Both the position numbers and the translations under genes were made by a program. The notes beneath the pieces were generated by a model that worked only from the letters and a program-made list of their open reading frames with translations, was not told the DNA's origin and did no database searches. A DNA stretch of 64,000 nucleotides from Sphaerisporangium album (GTDB lineage: Bacteria > Actinomycetota > Actinomycetes > Streptosporangiales > Streptosporangiaceae): assembly GCF_003323745.1 (NCBI RefSeq), contig NZ_QOIL01000021.1:117764-181763 (forward strand). Reading direction: 5' to 3'. This document shows, piece after piece, positions 16,201 to 23,130 of this stretch (position 1 is the first letter of the stretch; the number at the start of each line of letters is the position of its first letter).

Positions 16201-18232
16201 GAGTGAGGGCCGCCAGCACGCCGTCCGGGCTGCCCATAGAGATGAGTGCTTCAAACGGCACCTCCTCCCAGCGGCTCCCGTCCCGGGCCGCGAGGTCCCG
16301 GCAGAGGTTGAGGGCCTTGTCCCACGCTCGGCGAACCTCGTTGGCGTCGCTGGCTGCCTCCGCGAGTCTCCGCTGCAGAGCCAGCCTAACCGCTCGGATC
16401 AGCGACCGCGGAGCGGTCGCTGACTCCAGCAGCGCAGCGCCGTCGTCGTCACCCAGCCGCATGGCCGTGGCGTAGTCGGCCAAGACGTCGTGGGCGAAGC
16501 GGTACGTCGAACGCTGGCGTCGGAAGATGTCGTCGCTGATGAGGCCGCCCACGGCCGCCCCGTCCACGCCAGGCAGGCGACTGCTACCGGCACCCGCGAT
16601 GACGGCTTCAGCGAGCGTGTTCCAGGCGACATCGCGGTCATGCGCCGAACCCTGACCCGGCACGAGTCCCTCGCTGCGCCGCACGACCTTCTCGTGCACC
16701 ACGGCGAGGACATCCTCTTCGCCGAGCGCCTCACCCTCCTGGGGTGCAGCTTGAGAGCGGACCATGAGGTCAACCAGATACGGCCGGCGCAGCAGCCGCT
16801 TGCTCCGGGGATGACGCAGCAATGGTGCCAGAGCAGGGAAGGCGCCGCTGACCTCGTCGACCTCGGGGTTGGAGAGTTCATCCAGCTCAATGTGCGCCGT
16901 GAGCTGATCCCCGAGCCTCTCGCTCAGAGGACCGGCCGCATCCGCCCGGCTCGTAATCACGACTCTCCACGGCGGCGAGTTGGTTCCCGCCGTTGGCGCC
17001 GCCTCCAGCAGTGACTCCAGGAGCCGTCCCGCATCCGTCAGAGCGTGCTCAGCTCCGTCAATGAGCAGAACCCGCGGGCCAGTGGTGGGCGCTGCGGCCA
17101 GCACCGTGCCGAGATGGGAGACGCCCAGTTCCTGCTGGACGGTGGCCAGGGTGTCGCCGCTGCGGGTCGTGAGGCTAATAGCGACGACCGTAGCCGTCTC
17201 GTCAAGGTCCTGGACAGCCCGCCGGGCTAAGACCGACTTGCCGACACCGGCCGCACCGGACACGAGAACGATGCCGCCGCCCCGGATGGCCTCACCGAGC
17301 GCCTCAGCCGCGGTTGCTCGCTCCAGCCGCAGCCGTCCGCCCATCTGGTCCACCGTGCGACCCAGCTCCTGGCGGGAGGCGTTGAGCACGCGCCCCAGTT
17401 CTACCTGGTGTCGCGGATCCGCCGTCAGGGGGATGCCGCGAGCAAAGAGCGCTGCTCGGAGCATCGAGGCGTCAATCACCCCGGCGTTCGGCCCCCAGGT
17501 CTCAGCCAACGTTCGCAGCTCGGAGAAGACGGCGTGTGCATCCGGCCCGCCCGCCGGCAGGATCGTCCCCAGGCGGCTCTGGGTCTCCAACACGTCACGG
17601 CCATCGTCACCTACCTCGAAAATCCACACACGCAGGTACTTCAGGAGCTCGTAGGTCAGCTCATCAAACTGGGCGTCGGTCAGGCTCTCGCCGCGCACCT
17701 TGATGATCTCGGCCACCGCGCCCTTGACGTGCCCATACCGCGTCCGCACGTCCCCGGCTGTGGCACCCGGGACCAGCACGCCCAAGAAGGTCGTGGCCGT
17801 CGCATGGGACCGAGCGATCTCCGTCAGCCGCCGGAGCTGCTCTAATGGTCCACGCGGACCAGAGGCCCCAAACCCCAACTGCAAGCGCCCGGCGGCGAGC
17901 GCCTCCCGCTGCTGCCGCAATGTCTCCATACACTGGCCGAGCGCGTCGACGAACGCAGAATCCGAAGCGGTTGGCGACGCGGTGCGCTTGATCTGGAAAT
18001 CGATGCCGGTCTCAGCCGTGTCGGTACCAGACCGCAGCACGAGATCGTCGAGCGTGTTCCCGGCGACACGCCGCTGGAGCGCCACAGTCACCGGTGGCCC
18101 GCTCAGTCCCGGAAGCAAGTCGCCGGTCAAGAGGCGAGCGAGCGCCACGGCGCCGAGGCTGTACTCCTCGATGGTGCCAGCGCCGCCCGTAGCTTCGGGA
18201 GATACCTGGTGCTGCGGGGGTTGCGCGGTCAT
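13247..18232 (-). CDS. Large nuclease-STAND NTPase, Avs-like candidate antiphage sensor
   Basis: A 1661-residue protein with three parts. Residues about 18-200 look like a PD-(D/E)xK nuclease of the DUF4297/Cap4 type: Glu22/Glu23, Asp62-Asp63 (NTLDDLVL) and the IDFQIKR box (Gln80, Lys82). Residues about 290-620 form a STAND P-loop NTPase: Walker A GAAGVGKS (326-333), Walker B VLLIDGAE (Asp392), a sensor segment VVITSRAD (Arg429) and a helical winged region ending near RFAHDVLADY. The remaining about 1000 residues are helical, repeat-like and unassigned, the position where Avs proteins recognise phage terminase or portal. Known Avs2/Avs3 proteins have this order and about this length, so phage-protein-triggered DNA cleavage is plausible inference. 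ATG 18232 has GAGGAA upstream and begins 14 bp after a relic gene. The codon usage is high-GC, like an actinobacterial gene of long residence. Confidence 0.75.
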   Translation of the reverse strand: MTAQPPQHQVSPEATGGAGTIEEYSLGAVALARLLTGDLLPGLSGPPVTVALQRRVAGNTLDDLVLRSGTDTAETGIDFQIKRTASPTASDSAFVDALGQCMETLRQQREALAAGRLQLGFGASGPRGPLEQLRRLTEIARSHATATTFLGVLVPGATAGDVRTRYGHVKGAVAEIIKVRGESLTDAQFDELTYELLKYLRVWIFEVGDDGRDVLETQSRLGTILPAGGPDAHAVFSELRTLAETWGPNAGVIDASMLRAALFARGIPLTADPRHQVELGRVLNASRQELGRTVDQMGGRLRLERATAAEALGEAIRGGGIVLVSGAAGVGKSVLARRAVQDLDETATVVAISLTTRSGDTLATVQQELGVSHLGTVLAAAPTTGPRVLLIDGAEHALTDAGRLLESLLEAAPTAGTNSPPWRVVITSRADAAGPLSERLGDQLTAHIELDELSNPEVDEVSGAFPALAPLLRHPRSKRLLRRPYLVDLMVRSQAAPQEGEALGEEDVLAVVHEKVVRRSEGLVPGQGSAHDRDVAWNTLAEAVIAGAGSSRLPGVDGAAVGGLISDDIFRRQRSTYRFAHDVLADYATAMRLGDDDGAALLESATAPRSLIRAVRLALQRRLAEAASDANEVRRAWDKALNLCRDLAARDGSRWEEVPFEALISMGSPDGVLAALTPDLLTNNGAGLGKLVDVTGRYATTSRREPNGDALELDDVLAAPVVMLLGTLGRDLPERLTYLATRLIQRWLVSVEVNERRPTAFIVDPTVLSAAAAAWAGDDWYGKRYEVVLAVVGLLGGHLSVEGRALLERAKERGHDLDVVVEDPEVAAALARDNPDLLLEIAGSYYLDLPMALDPAMPERRPARTRSGAGRRRGRTGLSGYEEEDGVREHSHRTSSRLGFGLAGPTWGPFAVLLDRSPQHGLRLVGAVVEAATDARLRVEASFGHPPDAVHLSLKLPHWDEAAEYDGPGTAWGWYRRLGSGAYVAMSALMALREWAKAQIQTRPLVAVLDDVLRAGSSLAFPAVAYSLLVSDLPAAGDLIDAFLEHPAVWDLEIGRVVGEGTMSYPTHDQASLRVTPDQIVFALVVTGDDERKAALKAVGERLLAASLEELGNPPDDDPRLLVPRRRALNFNSDSYEIAPSADHPGMIEISLGVPTAMQQELERGGGRAATLSLTQANYVLAAIKIRDGEATETDAAQLYAQMQEILQANADTPGADPIHSVDEAGAAAAAAVVVRAAAGNEKERVLLPEAVEVLTRIANETKPEPESYRSGRDMSWDMGADRSAATALPLVLLNDELLAASGALRATVATAVERLAESTSREVRYRLIGALQAAWSAPCDGDEDRQVNHGAAMAVYHEMLLGAGIGPWNGQERPRVRLTEPLDEALRQPELIFDLSAAADALPGLKTAATCDCEHGKAARSILASLVEHDSRTWPTKWARHHYHGSGVWRREVDSWVATQVLADDDVLLEQYLGAFSTVPEQLTGLLTSLAEQALTREQGERLFAIWPRLLACLLPGARHVSGPGEDRPNWRDAINLDKSLLPKRPAGARWPGQEWVAVLVRWTGAYAPRPSLSDRLIECLGSQGLAFSATGVELTLLMLGDDAAQILRDSRYAPHWLRLVLLERSDGLDAQRPALRQLLDGLAARGSADAISIQRELEA

Positions 18233-18245
18233 GTCCGTGGTTTCC

Positions 18246-18647
18246 TCATCGCCGCCATACCTGCGGGACCTCAGCCTCCGGCATCATGTCCAGCTGATTG
18301 AAGTCCGGCGACGACGCATCAGCCAGCCAGCCGGCCCACCGGCTAATGACCCCGTCCAGGTCCTGGCCGGTCAGCCTCGTGAACGGCCAGGCCACCTGCA
18401 TAACGTCCATCCCCGGTGACAGCATACCGGCGGACTCCGGCCCCGGCCCGAGCCCGAACGGCGCCAGTGAAGACGTGCTCGACATCAGAGGGAGGTGCAT
18501 GAACGCCAGCTCATAACATCCGAACCGGTCTTCTTCCAATGCGTCGCAGTACCAGAGCGCGTGGCTACGGCCTCGTAGCCGTACGGTTGCGTGGAATCCG
18601 CAAGCACGCCTACCGCCGTGCCAGTCCTGATGCTGCCGCCGCCCGTC
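18246..18647 (-). pseudogene. Relic of a conserved protein downstream of the kinase
   Basis: An open frame without a good start reads DWHGGRRACGFHATVRLRG, then HALWYCDALEEDRFGCYEL and, at the C-terminus, GMDVMQVAWPFTRLTGQDLD and ISRWAGWLADAS, ending AEVPQVWRR. The C-terminal half looks well preserved and resembles an actinobacterial protein found with Ser/Thr kinases, from memory. It is joined in frame to the kinase relic across a TGA stop (18648-18650), so a deletion has fused the two. If the TTG at 18539 were used, a 97-residue product would be made. Confidence 0.45.
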
Positions 18648-18922
18648 TCACTCCAGCAGATCCCGCAGCGACTCCTTCGCCCGTGGCATGACGACGACCC
18701 AGGCATTCTCGGTCTCGCCCCCGTCAATCACCGGCACCACGTTGCGGGCAGCCCCAGTTCCACTAACAGTAGGTCACGCTGCGCCCTGGGCAGCTTGCGG
18801 ACGAACTTGATAGCCGCGCCCTCGCCTTAACTGGTGGCAGCATACACCGGGCCGAAGCCGCCGCCTTCGATATGCTCTCCGATCTTCCACAGCCTAGTGA
18901 GTGGAAGCGAAGTACCGTGCAT
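18648..18922 (-). pseudogene. Serine/threonine protein kinase, N-lobe relic
   Basis: From ATG 18922 the frame reads LWKIGEHIEGGGFGPVYAAT, a kinase glycine loop, then stops at TAA (18827-18829). It continues GEGAAIKFVRKLPRAQRDLL (catalytic Lys in AAIK), shifts frame by one base in ELGLP, and continues NVVPVIDGGETENAWVVVMP with ESLRDLLE before TGA. The catalytic HRD and DFG parts are absent. Two inactivating lesions within 130 bp plus the truncation show the gene is dead. Confidence 0.7.
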
Positions 18923-18968
18923 CAAGATCATTCTCTCGTGGGTGCTCAAGCTGACCATGCCTGTCGTT

Positions 18969-20057
18969 CTACCGGGCCACGACCGGCCGCCCAACCTCGT
19001 ACCGGTCGCCAGACAGCCGCACGAACGAGGGGTGTGCCTTCATGATCCGCCGAAGCCCCGCTGCAGTGACGCGCTCGCCGCCGGTCCCGGTCATGACGTC
19101 GCGCAGCTCGCCGGGCGTCATCGCCTCCCCACTGCGCGCCAGCGTGCGGGCGCAGCGCTCCGTGAACGACTCACGTCGCCAGGGCGGATCATGCACCGTC
19201 ACCAGCTCAGCGCGCAGCTCGGCATACTCAGCCATCTGAGCCAGGATCTTCCGCACATACGGGCGCATCTGGTCGAGCATCTCGGCAGCTCCGACCCGCA
19301 AATCTGCCCGCTCCTGCCATAGCCGCCGCCCCACCAGTGCAGCCACCACCACGGCGACGGGCATGGTCCATGGGAAACGCCGCCCGAGCTTCACGAGCCC
19401 ACGGGCGCCAGCGCTCACCAGCTGCGTGCTCATGATCATCATGGCCGTCCGGGCGATCTGCTCGCCTTCGAGCGCTGCCGCCCGCCGCAGCGTCTTCGCC
19501 GTGACTGTCCAGTCGCTGACCTCATTGGCGTAGCCAAGCCGGGAGAACACGCCATCCCGCGTGATGATGACCGCTGGCCCGAGGAACGCCGCCACGGCCA
19601 GGCTCGGCCAGTCATCCGGGTCGCCTGACGGCTCCGGCAGGCGGATTCCGGCGATCTCCGGCCGCAGGTACTCCCCTATAGGCAGATCCACGACCCGGAA
19701 GAGCGGCGCGACCTGCTCCCTCCAGACCGTTATCGCCGCTCCCACGTCGACGCCCATCTTCCGGGCGATGCGGTCCAAATGCTCATTCATCTCGCCAGGC
19801 ACGTGCTCCGCGACGAAGCACAGCACCCGGCCGGTGAGCACAAGTCGAGTGGCCAGCGACTGGTGACCGGAGCCCGCCTCCATGCAACACGCCGTCGCGA
19901 TGGCGTTCGTGTCAAGGACCGCCACCAGCTGCGGCTTGCCGGTCGCATGCATCAGGTCAGGCCGGATCCGCCAGGGGTGAGCGTCCTCGCGGGCAGGGAC
20001 AAGCGCACCCGGCACGGCGAGGCTCGTACTGAGCGCGGGACGGTCCTCAAGGTCCAC
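18969..20057 (-). CDS. PIN-domain protein with a membrane segment and C-terminal helical/winged domain
   Basis: About 362 residues from GTG 20057 (or 327 from ATG 19952; neither has a clear ribosome site). The first part is a PIN nuclease-like domain: LVAVLDTNAIATACC (Asp), FVAEHVPGEMNEHLDRIA (Glu), DPDDWPSLAVAAFLG (Asp) and VIITRDGVFSRLG (Asp). Then a short hydrophobic segment (WTMPVAVVVAALVGRRLW), a charged helical region, and a C-terminal about 70 residues (GEAMTPGELRDVMTGTGGER to SGDRYEVGRP) resembling a winged-helix or HTH fold. Toxin PIN proteins are normally about 130 residues and paired with an antitoxin; no antitoxin is seen here. This looks more like a stand-alone, membrane-associated PIN effector. 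Function unknown. Confidence 0.6.
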   Translation of the reverse strand: MDLEDRPALSTSLAVPGALVPAREDAHPWRIRPDLMHATGKPQLVAVLDTNAIATACCMEAGSGHQSLATRLVLTGRVLCFVAEHVPGEMNEHLDRIARKMGVDVGAAITVWREQVAPLFRVVDLPIGEYLRPEIAGIRLPEPSGDPDDWPSLAVAAFLGPAVIITRDGVFSRLGYANEVSDWTVTAKTLRRAAALEGEQIARTAMMIMSTQLVSAGARGLVKLGRRFPWTMPVAVVVAALVGRRLWQERADLRVGAAEMLDQMRPYVRKILAQMAEYAELRAELVTVHDPPWRRESFTERCARTLARSGEAMTPGELRDVMTGTGGERVTAAGLRRIMKAHPSFVRLSGDRYEVGRPVVAR

Positions 20058-20353
20058 ACGCTCAGCATGGCAGATGGGTCCTGGTGCCGTCTCGCGCAGT
20101 GGGCATGTACAAGGCGGTAACGCTCGTCCGTCTGGCCGCCGGTCCGAGTGAGGATGATCTGGCGGATCATCGCGATACGGATCATGGTGAACCACTGCTC
20201 CCACTCATGGGGAGACTCGGGTTCACGCTTGGCGTGCAGGAGAAGGCTGGGGCGGCTGTATATAGCGGATGAGCGCCGCCTCGCTGTGGGACATGCACGG
20301 GATGATCATGTGGGCAATAGGGACTGAGCGGGGCATTGATGCAGCTCATCCCC

Positions 20354-21026
20354 CTAAAGCGGGTGCCTTTGAAGGCGCGGGTTCCTGAGCAGGACTTGCA
20401 CCGCTTCGGTTGTTTGGGTAACGGTGTGGTCTGCCTGTTGTTCATGGTCCGCAGTCGGTCCGCGGTTGATCCAAACTGTGTGCAGGTCGGCGTTGCGACC
20501 GCCAGCGATGTCCTTGGTGAGGTGGTCGCCGATCATCCAGCCGCCATCCGTCAGCGACGTCCCGCATCGTCGAGCGGCGATCTCGAACAGGCCGACATCG
20601 GGCTTTCGGATGCCCTCGACACCTGACAGAGCCCCAGCCATCGACCACATCCGCCAGGCGGGTCCGCTGGATCTTGCCGAGCTGGTTGTCTGCGGTGCCA
20701 TTGGTGATGATTCCCACGCGCCAGCCCTCAGCGCGCAGGGCGGAGAGCCCGTCAAGGATCTCGGTGGGACAGCGGACGAGGAACGGCATGCGCCGCCGGT
20801 AGGCGGCCCACAGGTCACCGACCGGGTCGAGCAGCCCGAAGTGGTCGCGCACCTTCATGAAGAACATTTCCCGGTGCGGTAGGTCTTGCTCGTCGAGGGC
20901 TGTCAGCCAGTCAACCGCGTCAGGACCAAGGCGATGATCCCCGGCAAACTCTGCTGCCCACAGCCGGAACGCGCCACGTAGGTCTATGAGTGTGTCGTCC
21001 AGGTCGAAGAGCGCGAGCCGTTGCAC
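20354..21026 (-). pseudogene. HAD-family hydrolase, frameshifted
   Basis: From 21026 the frame gives motif I (LALFDLDDTLIDL), a helical cap and motif II (GWRVGIITNGT). At a run of four C (20632-20635, GGGG on the coding strand) the frame shifts; the other frame continues with motif III (GVEGIRKPDVGLFEIAARR) and motif IV (GGWMIGDHLTKDIAGGRN), ending at 20354. All four HAD motifs are therefore present and one base would restore a 223-residue phosphatase. Either a recent mutation or a homopolymer sequencing error. It is the last gene before attR. Confidence 0.75.
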
Positions 21027-21168
21027 AGTTCGTCAGGCTACTGCGCAAGGGTGGTAAGGGAACCCCGCTCAGCAAGTTGGCGTGCTTCCCGGTGTCCCGA
21101 AGCTGCTCATCGCTCGGGACAGGTGGGTCACCAATTCAGGGAGACTGAGCGCCAGCGCGAGCCCGATC

Positions 21169-21285
21169 CTGCTAACAGGACTGCTAACACTGTCCGTGGA
21201 CACGGGTGGATGAGCTTGAAAGCTGATCGCGACTGGATGCCGTCTGAGCTGGGCGCAGTGGTCATCGGGAGATATCCGTGGACCG
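21169..21285 (+). promoter_or_regulatory. Repeats beside attR, candidate recombination sites
   Basis: CTGCTAACA occurs at 21169-21177 and 21181-21189 (12-bp period). CGTGGAC is at 21195-21201 and CGTGGACCG at 21277-21285, the latter matching the pair at 6246-6267. The 12-bp spacing fits helical phasing of bound integrase or excisionase. The 270 bp between the HAD gene and attR otherwise hold no gene. Confidence 0.42.
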
Positions 21286-21295
21286 TCGTGTCCTG

Positions 21296-21361
21296 ACTCG
21301 TAATGCGTAGGTCAAGGGTTCGATTCCCTTAGGCGGCTCCACCCTTGAGCCCCAGGTCATA
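21296..21361 (+). repeat. attR: right end repeat of the integrated element
   Basis: Copy of 6111-6176 (65 of 66 positions identical). It contains the displaced 3' part of tRNA-Thr from the anticodon loop to CCA, not a functional tRNA because the 5' half is missing. Confidence 0.92.
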
Positions 21362-21648
21362 GCTTCTGGCCTGGGGCCTTGCCGTTCCTTGGGTGGTACT
21401 TTGGCCGCCCCGGCTCTACAAGATCATTAGCCGTCGAGGCGCTGGAGACCACTCGCGAAGCTGCTGCGCGATGTCGAGGCCGAGCGCGAGCCTGAGGAGG
21501 CCGCGACCCTCGACCACGTCCTGAGGCGCTACCTCCAAGTCGCGGCCTGGAGATCTCCACCCGCGAGCCCCACGAGGGTTGCATCCGCCACACCATCCGG
21601 CCCGTGCTCGGCGACGTGAGGATCGGCAAGCTGCGCGCGGTCTGGGTC
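21362..21648 (+). pseudogene. Degenerate remnant of a second, related integrase
   Basis: Immediately after attR the sequence aligns with the beginning of the intact integrase gene: a CTGGGGC terminator arm, AAGATCATTAG (against AAGATCATCAG at 6234), then, after a deletion of about 190 bp, GTCGAGGCGCTGGAGACC. It goes on through residues LAKLLRDVEAEREPEEAATL, RYLQVA and IRPVLGDVRIGKLRA. One inserted base and one deleted base break the frame, and homology ends near 21648. This is a relic of another element that used the same tRNA site. Confidence 0.82.
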
Positions 21649-21835
21649 TCGCCGGCCATTATGCACCCCGGGTTCTGCGTGGCACGCGGGCATCCTACGA
21701 GCACAAGTTTTCGTTCTTCGAAGGTCCCGGCGCGGCGAGGCGACAGCGGTGGGTGTCCGGATCCGGACATGGCGACAACCGCGAGTCTTCGTTCCCCGTC
21801 TCTCCTGCGTCACTTCACTCACACGAGGAGCTACG

Positions 21836-22528
21836 TTGCGCGCCCGCCTCTTACTCGCCGGCACCCTAGCCGCCGGCGGCCTTATCGTTCCCTCGCTGCC
21901 CGCCGATGCTGCCGCCGCTCCGCCTGGGGCCGTCGCCGCGAAGGTGAAGGCGGTGGTCGACGGGGACACCGTGGACGTCTCCTACAAGGGCAAGACGCTC
22001 CGCGTGCGCCTGCTGAATGTGAACGCGCCGAACAAGGGCCAGTGCTGGGCGGCGGCCGCGACGGCGCGCACTGCGGCGCTGCTCCCGGCCGGGAGCACCG
22101 TCCGCCTGCTTCGGGACAAGACGGCGCGGGACTCCGCCGGCCGCTACTTGTTCTACGCCTGGAACAGCGGAGGGACGTTCGTTAACCGTAACCTGGTCCG
22201 CTACGGGTACGCCAAAGCAGTCCCGGTGGGGGCGAACGCGAGGTACATCAAGCCGCTGCGGGAGGACCAGGCCGCAGCCAAGGCCGCCCGGCTGCGGATC
22301 TGGTCGGGCCGGTGCGACGGCGGTCCCCAGCAGACCCCTAAGCCGACCCCTAAGCCGACGCCGAAGCCCACTCCGAAGCCGACGCCTCCGCCGTCGGGGA
22401 ACGACCCGCGGTTCAGCACCTGCGCCGAGGCCAACCGGAACGGCTATGGCCCGTACTACCGCGACAGGGACCCCGAGTACTACTGGTACCAGGACCGCGA
22501 CGGGGACGGCGTGGTCTGCGAACGGTAG
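21836..22528 (+). CDS. Secreted SNase-like protein with Excalibur domain
   Basis: A 230-residue exported protein. The TTG start at 21836 is set by GAGGAG six bases upstream and by the signal peptide that follows (RARLLLAGTLAAGGLIV, cleavage near ADAAA). Then comes a staphylococcal-nuclease fold (about 38-155: VKAVVDGDTVDVSYKGK, LRVRLLNVNAP, DSAGRYLFYAW, LVRYGYAKAVPV), a TPKP-repeat linker (about 165-185) and an Excalibur Ca-binding domain ending YQDRDGDGVVCER. The usual DxPE segment carrying the catalytic Glu is NAPNKGQC here, so activity is uncertain. Role otherwise: extracellular DNA/RNA degradation. It lies just right of the second integrase remnant and may be old island cargo. Confidence 0.8.
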   Translation: MRARLLLAGTLAAGGLIVPSLPADAAAAPPGAVAAKVKAVVDGDTVDVSYKGKTLRVRLLNVNAPNKGQCWAAAATARTAALLPAGSTVRLLRDKTARDSAGRYLFYAWNSGGTFVNRNLVRYGYAKAVPVGANARYIKPLREDQAAAKAARLRIWSGRCDGGPQQTPKPTPKPTPKPTPKPTPPPSGNDPRFSTCAEANRNGYGPYYRDRDPEYYWYQDRDGDGVVCER

Positions 22529-23130
22529 CCATACCTGGCGCGAGAGCAGCCTTACCAAGAGACGGCAGGCCACTTCGCTATGTCTCGACCTGCGGTCTCT
22601 TGACCTCTCGCCCGTGGAAGTGTGCTGGTCAGCACGGGCGGCATCGTGGTGGAGTGTGCATCGTGCTGAACGGCCAGCAGGCGCTGAGGGCGGTTAGCCT
22701 TGCTGCCGTGGAATCTGTGTCCTGAGCATTCTGGGCATTCGGCGGTTGAGGTGAGCCCGGCCTCCACCGCCAAGGTGGCAACTTCGCGACTCGCCGTACG
22801 AGCCGGCGGAGCGATGCGATCTTGCGCACGCGGTTGCCAACAACGTCCTGGCCAACCGTGGACGCCGGTGGAGGCGGAGCCCCTGCGCCGCCGGGCAGGA
22901 GTTGGGCAAACGAACACGCGCGGACGCCGCTGGACGACGTTGACCCGGCTACGGATCAGATGCGCTCTCCGTCCTGACCACTCGAGAGTTCGTCAAGGCC
23001 TCGCTGGCAGACAGCCCACTGAATGTTTCTGCTACCAGCATCGGCGAGAACCACGCTGGCAATGCCGCCGATCCCGGGACGCTGGGGCGGCAGCTGCTCA
23101 TGCTGGTCGAGGGTGCCACCGTCAGGATCG
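22529..23130 (+). other. Unassigned 600 bp with a possible regulator fragment
   Basis: No complete gene is supported. On the plus strand near 23060-23120 the frame reads PGTLGRQLLMLVEGATVR, which resembles the C-terminal helix of TetR-type regulators, but the frame upstream is not convincing and there is no DNA-binding part. Probably decayed sequence. Confidence 0.35.

Larger units (their letters stand above)
6111..21361. mobile_element. Integrated genomic island at tRNA-Thr(CGT), about 15.2 kb
   Basis: Bounded by the 66-bp direct repeats 6111-6176 and 21296-21361, with a tyrosine recombinase gene directly inside the left end. Cargo in order: integrase, PIN-like nuclease, YdcF-type protein, UTRA chimera, membrane coiled-coil protein, unknown helical protein, 67-residue protein, Fic relic, IS481 relic, nuclease-STAND NTPase, kinase relic, PIN-membrane protein and HAD phosphatase. 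No replication, conjugation or phage structural gene is visible, and no clear excisionase. Base composition drops to about half GC over 7600-9700, unlike the flanks. Best read as a partly decayed defence-type island mobilised by its integrase or by a helper; autonomy is doubtful. Confidence 0.88.

Noticed and set aside
21296..21345. A second tRNA-Thr gene
   Set aside because: Only the 3' part from the anticodon loop onward is present; no 5' half precedes it, so it is attR.
23060..23125. TetR-family gene upstream of the TIR-WD40 gene end
   Set aside because: Only a short C-terminal-helix-like run is seen, with no HTH and no reliable upstream frame, so it is mentioned only within the unassigned stretch.
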